From Hydrangea macrophylla (taxonomy: Eukaryota; Streptophyta; Magnoliopsida; Cornales; Hydrangeaceae), in contig CM066994.1 in the NCBI GenBank assembly GCA_033977485.1, forward strand, positions 86,056,871 through 86,120,870: 64,000 nucleotides of DNA, given 5' to 3'. Position 1 is the first letter of the stretch, and each line of letters begins with the position of its first letter. Positions 54,810 through 63,155 of the stretch are shown here, piece by piece. The notes beneath the pieces were generated by a model. That model saw only the letters and a program-made list of their open reading frames with translations. It was not told where the DNA came from and searched no databases. A program made the position numbers and the translations under genes.

Positions 54810-56844
54810 ACACAAGCCTATTCTCTCTCTCCTCCGCAACTACACACATACACAGCTTCTCTCTCTTTTTTTGCTAAAATACACAGCTTTTCTCAATAAC
54901 TGACTCATTTTCTCTCTCTCCCTCAAACCATGAAGGTTTTCATGGGAAAACTTGAACTCACAGGCTCCGTTCTAATGATCTCCGGCATGGTCTTCGGTCT
55001 CCGATCACAATCTCCGGTCATTATCTCAGTTTGTACTTTTTTCTTTACCCCCTCATCCCTTTTTCTCTTTCCTTGAATGTCACATTCATCACCCGCTAAA
55101 ACAATAATTGTAAGTACCCTGAAAAATGTATAACTTCCCAAGTATAAATAGTAAGCTTCCATAACTTTCCATTTAGATCTTACACTCCCCTTTTTACTTT
55201 GACAAAAAATCTCTCAAAAGGTATTGTGATTTTGTAAAACCGATGCTACTGACCGAAACCGATTGAATCTGCAATGGTCGGTTTCACTATGTTCCGATGT
55301 CACTACAGTCGGAATCGGTTTTGACTTCTGTAAAACCGAATTGATCAGTTCCGTGGTAACATTGACGAAAAAGCCGACCGAAGCCTACCAAGAACAGGCC
55401 TAATTTCCACCGTGAGAAAATTCGCGCGGTGCTAGAGCATTTTGTGCCACTCAAAACAACAATGTCTGGCAAGAAATGAAGAAAATGTTACAGTAATCAA
55501 CCGTCCACATTCTCATTATGTCATACGAACGGACTAACCTCATTCCTTTAGGCCTGTTTATGCGCGATTCAATGCAACAAAATCTAGCAGTTTCACTATA
55601 AAGACGATGATTGTGAATGGGTCCATTTAAAAATTATGCTCATTCAAAATAATGAGTAAAATCGTGTATTTTTCAATTTGAAAAAAAATTTGTGAGATAC
55701 ACATACAAAAGAAATATGATGAACTCTCCTACTAATCGAAATAAAATCATTCATGATGATGGATTTTACTATAAGATACGGTATGAATTATTCAATTAAT
55801 TCATAAGGCTATCCAAACTCAAGTGACGACCTCACATGCGATTCAGCACTCATATGACATGACTACCTAGCTTGAAAAGAACGAATTGGGAAAAAAAAAA
55901 TTGGTAGCATATTAAGTGGAAAAACAAATTCTCTATGTTTGTCCCTTGTTTTCAAATAAGATATCACTGTACAAACAATTATAAATCTGCAACATTAACT
56001 GTAGAAACATACACTTACCAATAGGAAAAATACAATAACTAAAGAAGAATTCAATAGAAAATAACCTGTAACCGAAACCCGCCTTTCTAAGTTCTTCCTC
56101 AGAAACTTGTGACAACCGATCCAAAGATGGGAATTCATAAAAATCAATATCTTCAACAGTCCCCAAACAATTCCCTAATGATGATAGATAATCAACCATT
56201 CCGGTAATTCTCCGAATATTATTGTTCGACGAACAAATGAACTGAAGGAGGCACTCGAGTGGGTCTTGCCTGAGCACTCTGGCACCACCCAAATGCCTCG
56301 CCAATTCAGCAAACCTCGAATCAGAATGTGAAAATGTCTTCCACAAATCACTCAAACAAACACCCACATTGAGAAAATCCAATAAGGCCAATCTAGCAGT
56401 AGTCTCACATGTGGGTTTATGAAAAGAATAAGCAACATCACCATTATCAAGCTGTTTGAGAGAAACTAAATGAGACCCAACAACACCTGAGTACTGATTA
56501 GGGCCTGTTTGTTTCCACCTGAACGTTTGGCCTGTGGGGAATGTGAGGGGCAAAAAGAGCTCGGATTTGCCAAGATTGAGGGGTACCCATTTGAGGGTTT
56601 GGTGATCTGGTGAGATTGGAGTAGTGGGTGGTGAAGATTTGATGGGTTTTGTGATCTGGGAGAGAATATTTTTGGATTTTTTGGAGGAGTATGAGATGGG
56701 TTTTAGGGTTTTTTTGGAATGGAGGGTTCTGTGGATGGTTTGTGGAGTTGGAGGAGTTGAAGGAGTGGTTGGAATGTTGGTAGATAGTGATGGAGTTGTG
56801 GGTCTCTGTCTCTTCATGGTTGATAGTGTTCGCAGAGATTGCAT
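18840..56844 (-). CDS. OGG1: 8-oxoguanine DNA glycosylase/AP lyase (OGG1), gene spanning 38 kb
   Basis: Base-excision-repair enzyme that removes 8-oxoguanine opposite C and nicks the abasic site; nuclear (possibly also organellar). Exon 1: 56066-56817 from the family-like MKR start (an in-frame ATG at 56844 adds nine residues). Exon 2: 51294-51504. Exon 3: 18840-19082. All junctions are GT..AG (TACAG before GTTATT; GGCAG before exon 2; AAG before GTGAGC; GGAAG before exon 3). Coding total 1,206 nt, 401 residues plus TGA, no interruption. The N-terminal OGG domain has [13 protein letters not shown] and [20 protein letters not shown]; HhH-GPD is in exon 2 ([12 protein letters not shown] with the catalytic Lys at residue 297, IPIDTHVW with Asp 316); exon 3 holds the C-terminal helices ([20 protein letters not shown]). 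Exons 2 and 3 are 32.2 kb apart. Introns are packed with transposons, yet every exon is intact, so the gene is judged functional, though splicing across intron 2 is inferred. Confidence 0.9.
20049..20060 (+). promoter_or_regulatory. Primer-binding site, initiator-Met tRNA
   Basis: TGGTATCAGAGC, complementary to the 3' end of plant initiator Met tRNA, follows a likely LTR end CATCA by three bases. Confidence 0.75.
21152..24300 (-). pseudogene. Copia A pol (protease, integrase, RT, RNase H), broken
   Basis: In order: protease active site [11 protein letters not shown] at about 24290-24262, gag-pre-integrase [12 protein letters not shown] (about 23870), integrase core HTDVWSPSP and [14 protein letters not shown] (23765-23433) and [13 protein letters not shown] (23436-23140), RT start [21 protein letters not shown] (22495-22154), and RT with [32 protein letters not shown] and [12 protein letters not shown] (22166-21582). 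RNase H (21529-21152) has [11 protein letters not shown] but jumps from RRSTTGY straight to DRHFIEE, so a central block including catalytic residues has been deleted. At least five frame breaks. Confidence 0.85.
24322..25414 (-). pseudogene. Copia A gag, broken
   Basis: The N-terminal gag segment (25414-25019; [33 protein letters not shown]) goes out of frame near 25090. A second segment (24735-24322) carries the CCHC zinc knuckle [14 protein letters not shown] with all four ligands, followed by a Gly/Arg-rich stretch. The intervening part is scrambled by frameshift. Gag would form the cytoplasmic particle. Confidence 0.8.
26197..26259 (+). pseudogene. 5' end of gypsy-like gag, cut by copia B
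   Basis: Starts ATGGCTCAAAGAGGAAGAGG ([19 protein letters not shown]) and runs into copia B at 26260. It belongs with 31612-32229. The frames of the two parts do not join cleanly, so other damage exists. Confidence 0.5.
26436..29925 (-). pseudogene. Copia B pol, near-complete with few breaks
   Basis: 29925-28969: protease [12 protein letters not shown], gag-pre-integrase [15 protein letters not shown], zinc-binding [10 protein letters not shown], integrase [10 protein letters not shown] and [15 protein letters not shown]. 28944-27727: integrase [15 protein letters not shown] and [16 protein letters not shown], a GKG-rich linker and the RT start [17 protein letters not shown], ending at TAG in place of a Gln codon after GIDY. 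27702-26611: RT with [45 protein letters not shown], then RNase [35 protein letters not shown]. The tail ([14 protein letters not shown]) follows another break near 26610. Only three or four lesions. Confidence 0.88.
29968..30846 (-). pseudogene. Copia B gag, broken
   Basis: The N-terminal part (30846-30463) has [20 protein letters not shown] and STVMTWL; its frame is lost near 30500. The C-terminal part (30248-29968) has the zinc knuckle [14 protein letters not shown] and a Gly-rich RGG-like tail. A short duplication near 30243-30285 (AGGCCTACTCTCCTTGTTCT repeat) adds to the damage. Confidence 0.8.
31612..32229 (+). pseudogene. Gypsy-like gag remnant
   Basis: The frame from 31735 reads [20 protein letters not shown] (start of a retrotransposon gag domain), [20 protein letters not shown] and a long charged C-terminal part, ending at a stop near 32128. 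A related acidic frame continues to 32229. The upstream part (31620-31732) has [13 protein letters not shown] and [15 protein letters not shown] and ends in a stop. Gag of this type builds the particle; no zinc knuckle or pol remains. Confidence 0.65.
32389..32468. repeat. (GA)n(GAA)n microsatellite
   Basis: About 40 bp of AG repeats directly followed by about 40 bp of AAG/GAA repeats. Confidence 0.95.
32685..32815 (+). repeat. Left terminal inverted repeat of the MULE
   Basis: Pairs with 51062-51192 on the other strand. Small differences and a few indels (for example AAGTTAAAATC against AAGTAAAAAAAATC). Confidence 0.88.
33066..33108. repeat. (TTTGG)n microsatellite
   Basis: About seven pentamer units, GGTTTGGTTTGG. 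Confidence 0.9.
33259..33480. mobile_element. MITE-like foldback in the MULE 5' region
   Basis: Left arm TTTTGCTCATCCTAAAATTG...TCTCCCATTGGCCAATGCAG is repeated inverted on the right; the right arm has an extra GGTGAGCAAAG and a second GGGCTCCACTGCATTGG block. TSD not resolved. Confidence 0.6.
34694..35683 (+). pseudogene. Copia C gag, broken
   Basis: Starts [18 protein letters not shown]. Motifs [44 protein letters not shown], and a damaged zinc knuckle [14 protein letters not shown] in which the second Cys is Ser. One TAG replaces a Gln codon near 34931, and a TAA follows ADSG at about 35681. The tail is rich in Gly and Arg. Confidence 0.85.
35684..40991 (+). pseudogene. Copia C pol, broken and interrupted
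   Basis: Protease [13 protein letters not shown] (about 35890), gag-pre-integrase [13 protein letters not shown], integrase HSDV-stop-GPS and [15 protein letters not shown], then a frameshift near 36740 before [30 protein letters not shown] and [15 protein letters not shown]. The linker (37130-37620) is cut by the solo LTR in the RT start (MNEEMK). RT resumes at 39510 ([36 protein letters not shown], a TGA in place of Trp in [18 protein letters not shown]). RNase H (40283-40759) has [12 protein letters not shown]; the tail with [14 protein letters not shown] ends at 40991. Several stops fit single G-to-A or C-to-T changes. Confidence 0.88.
37627..39509. mobile_element. 1,883-bp solo LTR in copia C pol
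   Basis: Begins TGTCACGACCCAAATCCAC and ends GTTGGGATATTACA, flanked by an exact 5-bp direct repeat TGAAA (37622-37626 and 39510-39514). Taking it out restores the copia RT frame across the point. It has no primer site, coding region or second LTR, so it reads as a solo LTR left by LTR-LTR recombination. The TGTCACGACCC start is common among plant gypsy LTRs, but the lineage is not proven. It includes three copies of AGGCCACCTACT at 39050-39085. Confidence 0.9.
41287..41469. mobile_element. 183-bp foldback MITE inside the MULE
   Basis: Ends CCAGGCTCTAGAGTGAACA and, inverted, TGTTCACTCTAGAGCCTGG. A second inverted pair is TTTTTTTTGCCTGAAAAAAC and its complement. It lies just after TTTACAG, which may be the acceptor of the first MULE intron. 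TSD unclear in the surrounding AT repeats. Confidence 0.8.
44070..45022 (+). pseudogene. Copia D gag, broken
   Basis: Starts [19 protein letters not shown]. Motifs [20 protein letters not shown] and [15 protein letters not shown]. Stops TAG at about 44538 and 44547, TGA near 44614 and TAA near 44692 break the middle. The zinc knuckle segment reads [20 protein letters not shown]; the first Cys ligand is Tyr (TGC-to-TAC type change). Confidence 0.82.
45035..49767 (+). pseudogene. Copia D pol, broken and interrupted
   Basis: 45035-45673: protease [14 protein letters not shown] and [14 protein letters not shown]. 45695-45895: integrase [11 protein letters not shown] and [15 protein letters not shown]. 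45905-46858: [36 protein letters not shown], a Pro/Ser-rich linker. 46846-47127: RT start [17 protein letters not shown], with TAA before LDVKDAF. 47155-47505: [25 protein letters not shown]. 47700-48256: RNase [48 protein letters not shown]. The last codons (49680-49767, [16 protein letters not shown]) lie past the hAT-like element. About six lesions. Confidence 0.86.
48257..49671. mobile_element. 1,415-bp non-autonomous hAT-like element
   Basis: Ends CAAGGATCAAAATTTCGTTT and, read inverted, CAAGGAACTAAATTTCGTTT. Exact 8-bp TSD GCTGCTGA at 48249-48256 and 49672-49679; 8 bp is the hAT length. Subterminal GGAAACA/TTTCGG motifs are dense at both ends. A (GAA)n-rich block (49240-49355) and very A/T-rich DNA fill the middle; no transposase is seen. 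Confidence 0.88.
51062..51192 (-). repeat. Right terminal inverted repeat of the MULE
   Basis: Inverted partner of 32685-32815; ends in GCCTTTATCGCCAACC. Confidence 0.88.
51202..51293 (-). other. Remaining original intron 2 sequence at the OGG1 donor
   Basis: Just 92 bp between the MULE TSD and the exon 2 donor. It should be continuous with 32230-32675 before the MULE arrived. Confidence 0.7.
53399..53649. mobile_element. Stowaway MITE, copy 2
   Basis: Starts CTCCCTCCGTCCCATTTTAT after TA and ends AAAATGGGACGGAGGGAG; the right TA is altered. Shares internal sequence with 6303-6554, so both belong to one family. In OGG1 intron 1. Confidence 0.9.
54759..54807. repeat. (CT)24 microsatellite
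   Basis: Uninterrupted TC run inside OGG1 intron 1. Confidence 0.95.
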
Positions 56845-56980
56845 ATGTTCGGTAGCAAGAATTTATTTAGAATTCTGATCTTCACCAGAGGCAGACACAA
56901 CACAACGGTAAACTGAAAATCGGGTCGGATCGGGTCGGGGTCGATGCGAGTGCGGGGTGAAAATTGGAAGGGTAAATTGC

Positions 56981-57265
56981 ACTTTTTACCCCCAAAAGTT
57001 TCGGTGGTTTGGCATTTTAGACCCTAAAGTTTTAAATGTGGCATTTTGCTCTCTAAAGTTTGGGATTAGTCACAATTTAAGTCCCTCGAAGACTTTTTGC
57101 AACGAAATTTTTACTTTGAATCAAGACATTATTCATCACTAAAGGGCTAATTAAACGACGAAATTATTCATCACTAAAGGATTTGTAGTTATGAAACTTT
57201 AGAGACTAAAATATCACATTTGAAACTTTAAGGTCTAAAGTGTCAAATCACCCAAACTTCAAGAC
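56981..57265. mobile_element. MITE-like inverted repeat upstream of OGG1
   Basis: Left GTTTCGGTGGTTTGGCATTTTAGACCCTAAAG-type arm and right CTTTAAGGTCTAAAGTGTCAAATCACCCAAAC-type arm are inverted copies. It begins about 140 bp before the upstream OGG1 ATG, so it sits in the promoter or leader region. TSD not found. Confidence 0.55.
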
Positions 57266-57337
57266 AAGGGCGGAGCCAGGATTTTCTATTAGTGGGGACT
57301 GGGATTGGAGGGGTGTATATAGAGTGATGAAACTATG

Positions 57338-57606
57338 AGTAATTCTTTAGTGAGAACTTTTTTTTTTTTTTTTTTTTTTTTTGGTAATCGGGGGTGTCCG
57401 GGCCAGCTTGCGCGCACTTCGACTAATCCCCCGAGGCCTGGAGGCGCCGGGTTCTTTGGTGACAACTTTCATATAACTTTTCTAAAAAGATGTGTCTATC
57501 TCTCTTGTGAAGTCACTGGGCCCACAGTGACATAGGAAAGAGATAGACACATCTTTTAGGAGGTTGTATGAAAGTTATATTAAAGTTGTCCCCAAAGAAT
57601 TACCCG
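57338..57606. mobile_element. MITE carrying a SINE fragment
   Basis: Termini GAGTAATTCTTTAGTGAGAAC and, inverted, CGGGTAATTCTTTGGGGACAAC. Internal arms GTGTCTATCTCT and AGAGATAGACAC flank a CACTGGGCCCACAGTG palindrome. Related to 58010-58245. Confidence 0.65.
57360..57451 (-). mobile_element. Au-SINE-like 3' fragment with poly(A)
   Basis: On the minus strand it reads CGGGGGATTAGTCGAAGTGC, GCGCAAGCTGGCCCGGACAC and then about 23 As. This matches my memory of the 3' end of the plant Au SINE family; it cannot be checked here. Flanked by TTCTTTAGTGAGAACTT and TTCTTTGGTGACAACTT, a 17-bp TSD with two mismatches, typical of SINE insertion. The tRNA-like head is missing. Confidence 0.7.
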
Positions 57607-57895
57607 AATATATACAGAGTTCGGGGGCAATGCCCCTAATGCTATTTTTTGGGGGTCTATTTGTGAGTAGAATTGGTTTTATATTATCCTTTTTGATAAT
57701 TGAGATTCGTAGCTTGTTATAATTTGTTAAGTTTGACTGATAGTAAAATAATTTGGGTTAAACTAAATTGAAAAGTGATACGAAAAGGTAATTGAACAAA
57801 TATACTAGGAGTGCTAAACTACATTTGGGACAAAAAATGCATATAATTTTTTTTTTTTCAAAATTTAGGGTGGAGAGCTAATTACATACATTACA

Positions 57896-57921
57896 AATAT
57901 ATATATATATATATATATATA
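57896..57921. repeat. (AT)13 microsatellite
   Basis: Uninterrupted AT run. Confidence 0.9.
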
Positions 57922-58009
57922 TTAACATGTAAAAATAATTTCTCCCAAAAAATGGCCCCACCTATTCTCCACTTCTGCTTCAAAGGTAAAAGTTATAATT
58001 TAATGAAAA

Positions 58010-58245
58010 GAGTAATTTCATAAATAGCAATAATTGGGACACACCTAAATACACAACTTTTGGGACACAATTCACGAGATTTGTCTATCTCTCTCCTATG
58101 TCACTGTGGGATCCAGTGACATCACAGTGTGTTTATATCTCTCCTGTGATATCACTGGATCCCACGATGACACAGGAGAGATAGATACATCTCTTGAGTT
58201 GTATCCCAAACGTTGTGTCTTTAGGTGTGTCTCAAGTATTACCCT
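58010..58245. mobile_element. Foldback MITE related to 57338-57606
   Basis: Arms GGGACACACCTAAATACACAAC and GTTGTGTCTTTAGGTGTGTCTC are inverted, and the middle TATCTCTCTCCTATGTCACT, GATCCAGTGACATCAC is palindromic. The same TCTATCTCT and CAGTGACAT words occur in the neighbouring MITE. Confidence 0.65.
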
Positions 58246-58794
58246 TTCATAAACTCCAAGGACAATAACGAATTGGTTCTTTTACAAGAGTTTGTGCCTA
58301 CATAGGGGTATAAATATAATCCATTCGTTTTGGTCGGTTTACACCCCCCAAGACAAACCAAACCGATAAAGTTGATTTTACATTTGGGACAAGTGTTCCC
58401 AAACAACCGAACCAAAAAGACAATTTCCACCTGTTCGGATCCATTCAAATTATGGTATGTTTGGGCTAGAGAGAGAGAGAGAGAGAGGCAAAGAGTTTGC
58501 TTCAAACAAAGATAAAAATAGGGGGCTTCAGCCATAAACCCCCTCAAATAAAATCCTTCCAAGCTAAAACTCATGCTACTTTTCTTTTAACTCATTGGGT
58601 ACTTTTTATGTCTAAATAACTTCGAATTGCTATAATTTTTATTCTAAAAGTTCGTTTTTCATAAAATTTTATGTTTTAGAATCAACAAAATGAGATCTAT
58701 CAACCAAGATCAACATTGACCATGAAATATTGGGAAAAAAAACATATAAAACTAAACAAATATGAAAATTTGTATTTTTTTTTTTTGCATAAAT

Positions 58795-58888
58795 ATAACA
58801 AAAGCATATTCTTTTTATAAAATTGGCACCATATATGCAAATATAACAAAAACATATTCTTTTTATAAAATTGGCACCATATATGCAT
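58795..58888. repeat. Tandem duplication of ~52 bp
   Basis: TATAACAAAAGCATATTCTT and TATAACAAAAACATATTCTT each start a copy, and each ends GGCACCATATATGCA. Confidence 0.9.
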
Positions 58889-58889
58889 A

Positions 58890-60034
58890 GATCTAAAAAA
58901 AAATACAAGGAATTAAAAAAAACCACTAAAAAATGCTTTAAAAAAATGAGTGAGTTATTGTGGTTTAAAGTTGACAGATAATATTACGTCAGAATTGATA
59001 ATATCATATATTTTGATGGATAAAATCAAAAAATGAGGTTCTAAATTGTTAGAAAATCGTGTTCCCAGAATTCTTTGATAACGCTTATAAATTGGTACTG
59101 TAAAAATTCATGTGAAAGCTACAATAACCCTACAAGGGCGGAACTAGGGTTACCTTCAACTGCAAAAACATATTGATGTAGTAGACAAATCGAGAACACA
59201 GGCTCGATAACAGCTCACGATCTTCTACCGTATTCCTCCGTTGCTAGAATCTCGAACTGAGTGTGGGCTCGTTCGCAATCCCTTCCATTTTCTACTCTCT
59301 TATTCTACACTCTCTTTTCTATTCCAAGTTATAATACTCTATATGAAAAACGTACCTGAGAGGAGAGCCAATGGAGCATATTATAGGCTACGATAGGAAC
59401 CATAAGATGTCAATAAGGAATAGGCTTCCTCTGGATTTAGGAAATCTTAACTCGAACTAAATCATATTCCTATTTTTATTAATTATAATTCATACCACTA
59501 AAGAGTTGTAATTGCACTCCCACCCTTATCTCAAAAATATATTTCGAGTTCCATGTTATTAAATGTTTATTGTCTCCTCATGTTAAGATTACAGATATCC
59601 ATTAATTTAATAGAATTACTGATAATCATATTTAATTAATCGATAAATATTTTCTTGAGATACTTTGCTTAACTTATTTGATATGTCGGATACAAAATCC
59701 ACCTGCAGGGTTTGATATAATCAAAACTTATAAGTTTCCTCAAAGAGCTATCATTAATCCCAAAAACTGAGAAGTTAATTAATATCCACCACACAATTAA
59801 TATTGTGTCACAATCCAATAAAATATTGACTCATTTAAGGATCTTACCCTTTTAGGGATCAAAGTATAAATATCAAATGTACGTGTTTATAATAAATTAC
59901 TTAGGATTTAGAGCATAACCATTCATAATAATCATGTGGCGTTAATATCTTATAAGTTAGTATAAAGATAATTACCCCAAATTGATCCCATTTTAATACA
60001 CAAAGTGTATCAGCAAAGTGAGTTAAAACTATTG
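58890..60034. other. Intergenic, A/T-rich
   Basis: No gene is seen. The block 59140-60030 has LTR-like composition and ends at the copia E LTR; it may be part of another element. Confidence 0.4.
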
Positions 60035-61029
60035 TTGGGATTGTGCCTTCAAACCATTACTTTATGTATGAGACATTAGCATTTTAATGTATGGATATCA
60101 GTTTTACATATGTTTCTTTCATGAGATGATTGTTAATCCTTATGTTTCATAGTAAGTAATTCGTGTATGTATGAGATGCATACAATGAGATACGAATTAC
60201 TATTCTTTGATATTTAGAGCTTGTCACAGTGGATTATGAAACTAGATATCTCATCAGGTATACACTATAGCATGATTAACTACCATTGGATGGATTGATG
60301 AATCTCAATCACTAGAGTGTAACTCTTAGTTAATATGCTAGTGCTTGTAGTGCATTGACAGACCTGAGCTTTCCTATTGACACTCAAGACTGTCAAACAG
60401 TCGATAGGAACTCATAACTTGTATAAGGTACGTGTTCTCAATCTTGAGATGATTATGAACACAAACTGTGGATATGGATGCTTTGACTTACCAATTAGTG
60501 AGGTCTATAGAAGATCAGCACTTGGGTATCTTGGGTATGTCATGTTCATAGGGTTGTGAACATATATTGTCATGATAGAATCTACCCTCTGATTCAGAGT
60601 AAGCATTCCTTTGAGAATGTCACCAAGTTGATTACTGAGAACTTCAGTCTTGTTGATAAGTAGTTATCAACATGTTTGGTAATCATGAGAGGTGAATGAG
60701 ACTCAAGGAATACAAGAAGTAATCATGATTCAAGTTGACAGTAACATTTATCCGACTACCTGAATATGATTATGAATGCTGAAGGTAGAGGGACATTAGT
60801 ATACCATACAAGTCTAGTTATCGCTTCGGATAGGTTCTTTTGCGTTGGAGTTCAGTTATCGTTTTATAGTGGAGTAAACGTTAACTGATCAGTTGGTTAG
60901 TTTGCTGCTCAAAAAGTTTGGTCATGGGAATTAACAACTGGTCTGAACCAACAATAAAGAGCCTAGGAGGTCCCACTCTTAGCTCCGCCAAGATACTTGG
61001 AAAGGCACATGAGGATGATGCCAAGACAG

Positions 61030-61800
61030 GTTCGATTGATCGAAGTTGTCTCGATCGATTGAAGTCTGGATAGGTTTGATTGCTCGAAGGTGGTTCGATC
61101 AATCGAAGCCACTTCGATCGCTTAAACATTAGGTCAGTTCTGGGAATCTATAAATAGGCCAGCTACGTCCAAAAATTAGAGTTCGTCGTTTTTATACATC
61201 AAAAGCTGTAGAAACTGTTTTTAGAGCTCCCAAACCTCCTCCTTCCTCTCTATCAGGGTTCCCACCAACCCTAGTCCTTTCGGAAGGAATCCGTAGGAGT
61301 CATAAGAGTGAAGACCATCTAGTGGAGGATGCTAGAAGTTAGAGATTTTAGAATTGGGTTCAAGACACTAAGGTATAATTATTGTCCCCTCTCTTGTACG
61401 CATCTATAGAGTTAACTAGTAGTAGATCTGGGCTACCAATAAGTTTTTGAAACCTAATATTTCCACCGCGCGTTTAAAATTATTTTTAAACCATTTTTCC
61501 TTCAATTGGTATCAGAGCCTCGCTTGTTTGGATCTATAAATGCATTTTTAGAACACTAGTTTTGATTTACATGTTGATTTCAGAGCTGTTTTTGAAACTG
61601 CATCATCACAGATTTGTTTCTTAAGTGATTACGCAGCTGAATACAAATTTGTGATTGCATTGGATGCATGATGGATTCGATCGATCGAAGTAGTCTCGAT
61701 CGATTGAACTTCATCTATTCTCAAGCGATCGAAAGGGTTTCGATCAATCGAGTTTTATTTTTGTTCGATCGATTGAATGGTTTTCGATCGATCGAGACTG
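61030..61800. repeat. CGATCGATCGA palindrome clusters in copia E LTR and leader
   Basis: About six imperfect copies of TCGATYGATYGAAG lie at 61030-61130 in the LTR (several as TTCGATTGATCGAAG) and six or seven more at 61675-61800 in the leader, where GATTCGATCGATCGAAG is the clearest. Confidence 0.8.
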
Positions 61801-63155
61801 CTTCTCTGTCCAAGTGTTCAGTTTACAGTTTTAAAGATTTTAAAATATTTACTTTAATTTTTTATTGTTCTGTAATATTTTCAAAACATTCTGTGAAACT
61901 GAAAGTTCAAGCAATTTTTTGATTGATCGAAGTGTGATAGAGAACTATGATGCTGTTTTAAGTTCTAATTCAGTATGTAAAGAGTTTATATACTGTGCGA
62001 ATCAATTAGGGGTTCCAATAGTTACATATATTTGTTATATATGCGTGATTGTGCGTACAACTAACCCTTTGCAGCAAGATTAGTCCACTATCTCCCATGG
62101 CACCAAGAAGTTTGAATTCTGTATTTAAAAATGTTTGAGATTGGCGTATGTTGTATTCATTTTGGTTTGGTTTTAAGGCATGTGTAAAGGGCGCTACGAC
62201 TTCAATCCAGCGCCTTCAATCCTAAGAAAAAGAAAGTCGCATCGGTTTTCCTAGCCTTTTTACTCTATTGTTGCTATTTCTTTTTCTAGATAAATTGTAA
62301 GCTTCAAAAGAAGCATAGGACCAATGTAATAGAATTAGAAAGTCCATGAAGATAGAGTTGGAGGCGATCAAACCAAAAAAGAAGTTCTATGGAGATAGAG
62401 CCATGGGAGATAGAGGCATATGAATGCCTTTATTTTCAATTTTAGTTTTGTGTTTTATGTGCTTGGTTTGTGATTGACATTTGATTATATTGTTACTACT
62501 TGCATGCATGTAAAACAAGTTTTCTAAAATAAAATTCAAAATCCATTTTCAACGCATTAGTAACCATTGTATGTTTATGGGTAATGTGTAGAAGCAATTT
62601 TCTAAAAAGCAAAATCCTTATTTATTAAAAATCTAGTGGGAGAGGGTCTTACTATAACACCCACGATCTTCCATTAATGGTTCACTGCAAGTTGCGTGGT
62701 GCATTATGTGTCACCTTGCCAGGGGTGATCATTCCATACAGAGGGTACACTACGCATTGGTTACTAGACGTGAACTTCCTTTGGATAGGATCAATCAGAC
62801 ATGTTAGAGGGTGACCACCACACGAACACACTACTTGAGGCGGTTGTAATTGGATCCTAGTTAATGGTATACACTAGCTAAGCTATGGATAAGGGATCCC
62901 ACATGGGGCATTATTCAGAAACTTGGAGATCAAATAGGTTCGGGAGTTATGACTTATTTTTGCAAGAGTTTCATAGCAGATAAGTCATGATAAATTGAAA
63001 GATCGAACATTGACCACCACACGGAGGCTTTGTTCTTTCATTTCGATATTCCGACGACTTTATTTTTAAAATAAGAGTTTTAAGGATTCTTTTATTTCAA
63101 ACTATCAAATTCTGATATCCATATTTATTTTGTCTTTTTGATTTTTCAGTAAATC

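Larger units (their letters stand above)
51505..56065 (-). other. OGG1 intron 1, 4.6 kb
   Basis: Donor TACAG-GTTATT, acceptor GGCAG. Contains a Stowaway MITE (53399-53649), a (CT)n tract (54759-54807), a stretch with paired AACCG/CGGTT motifs (54290-54440 and 55240-55390), and A/T-rich sequence. No gene is supported. Confidence 0.85.

Noticed and set aside
55933..56844. Single-exon truncated OGG1 ending at 55933
   Set aside because: The frame beyond 56066 (LFSIEFFF...) is intron read-through past a good donor; exon 2 at 51294-51504 continues the protein in phase.
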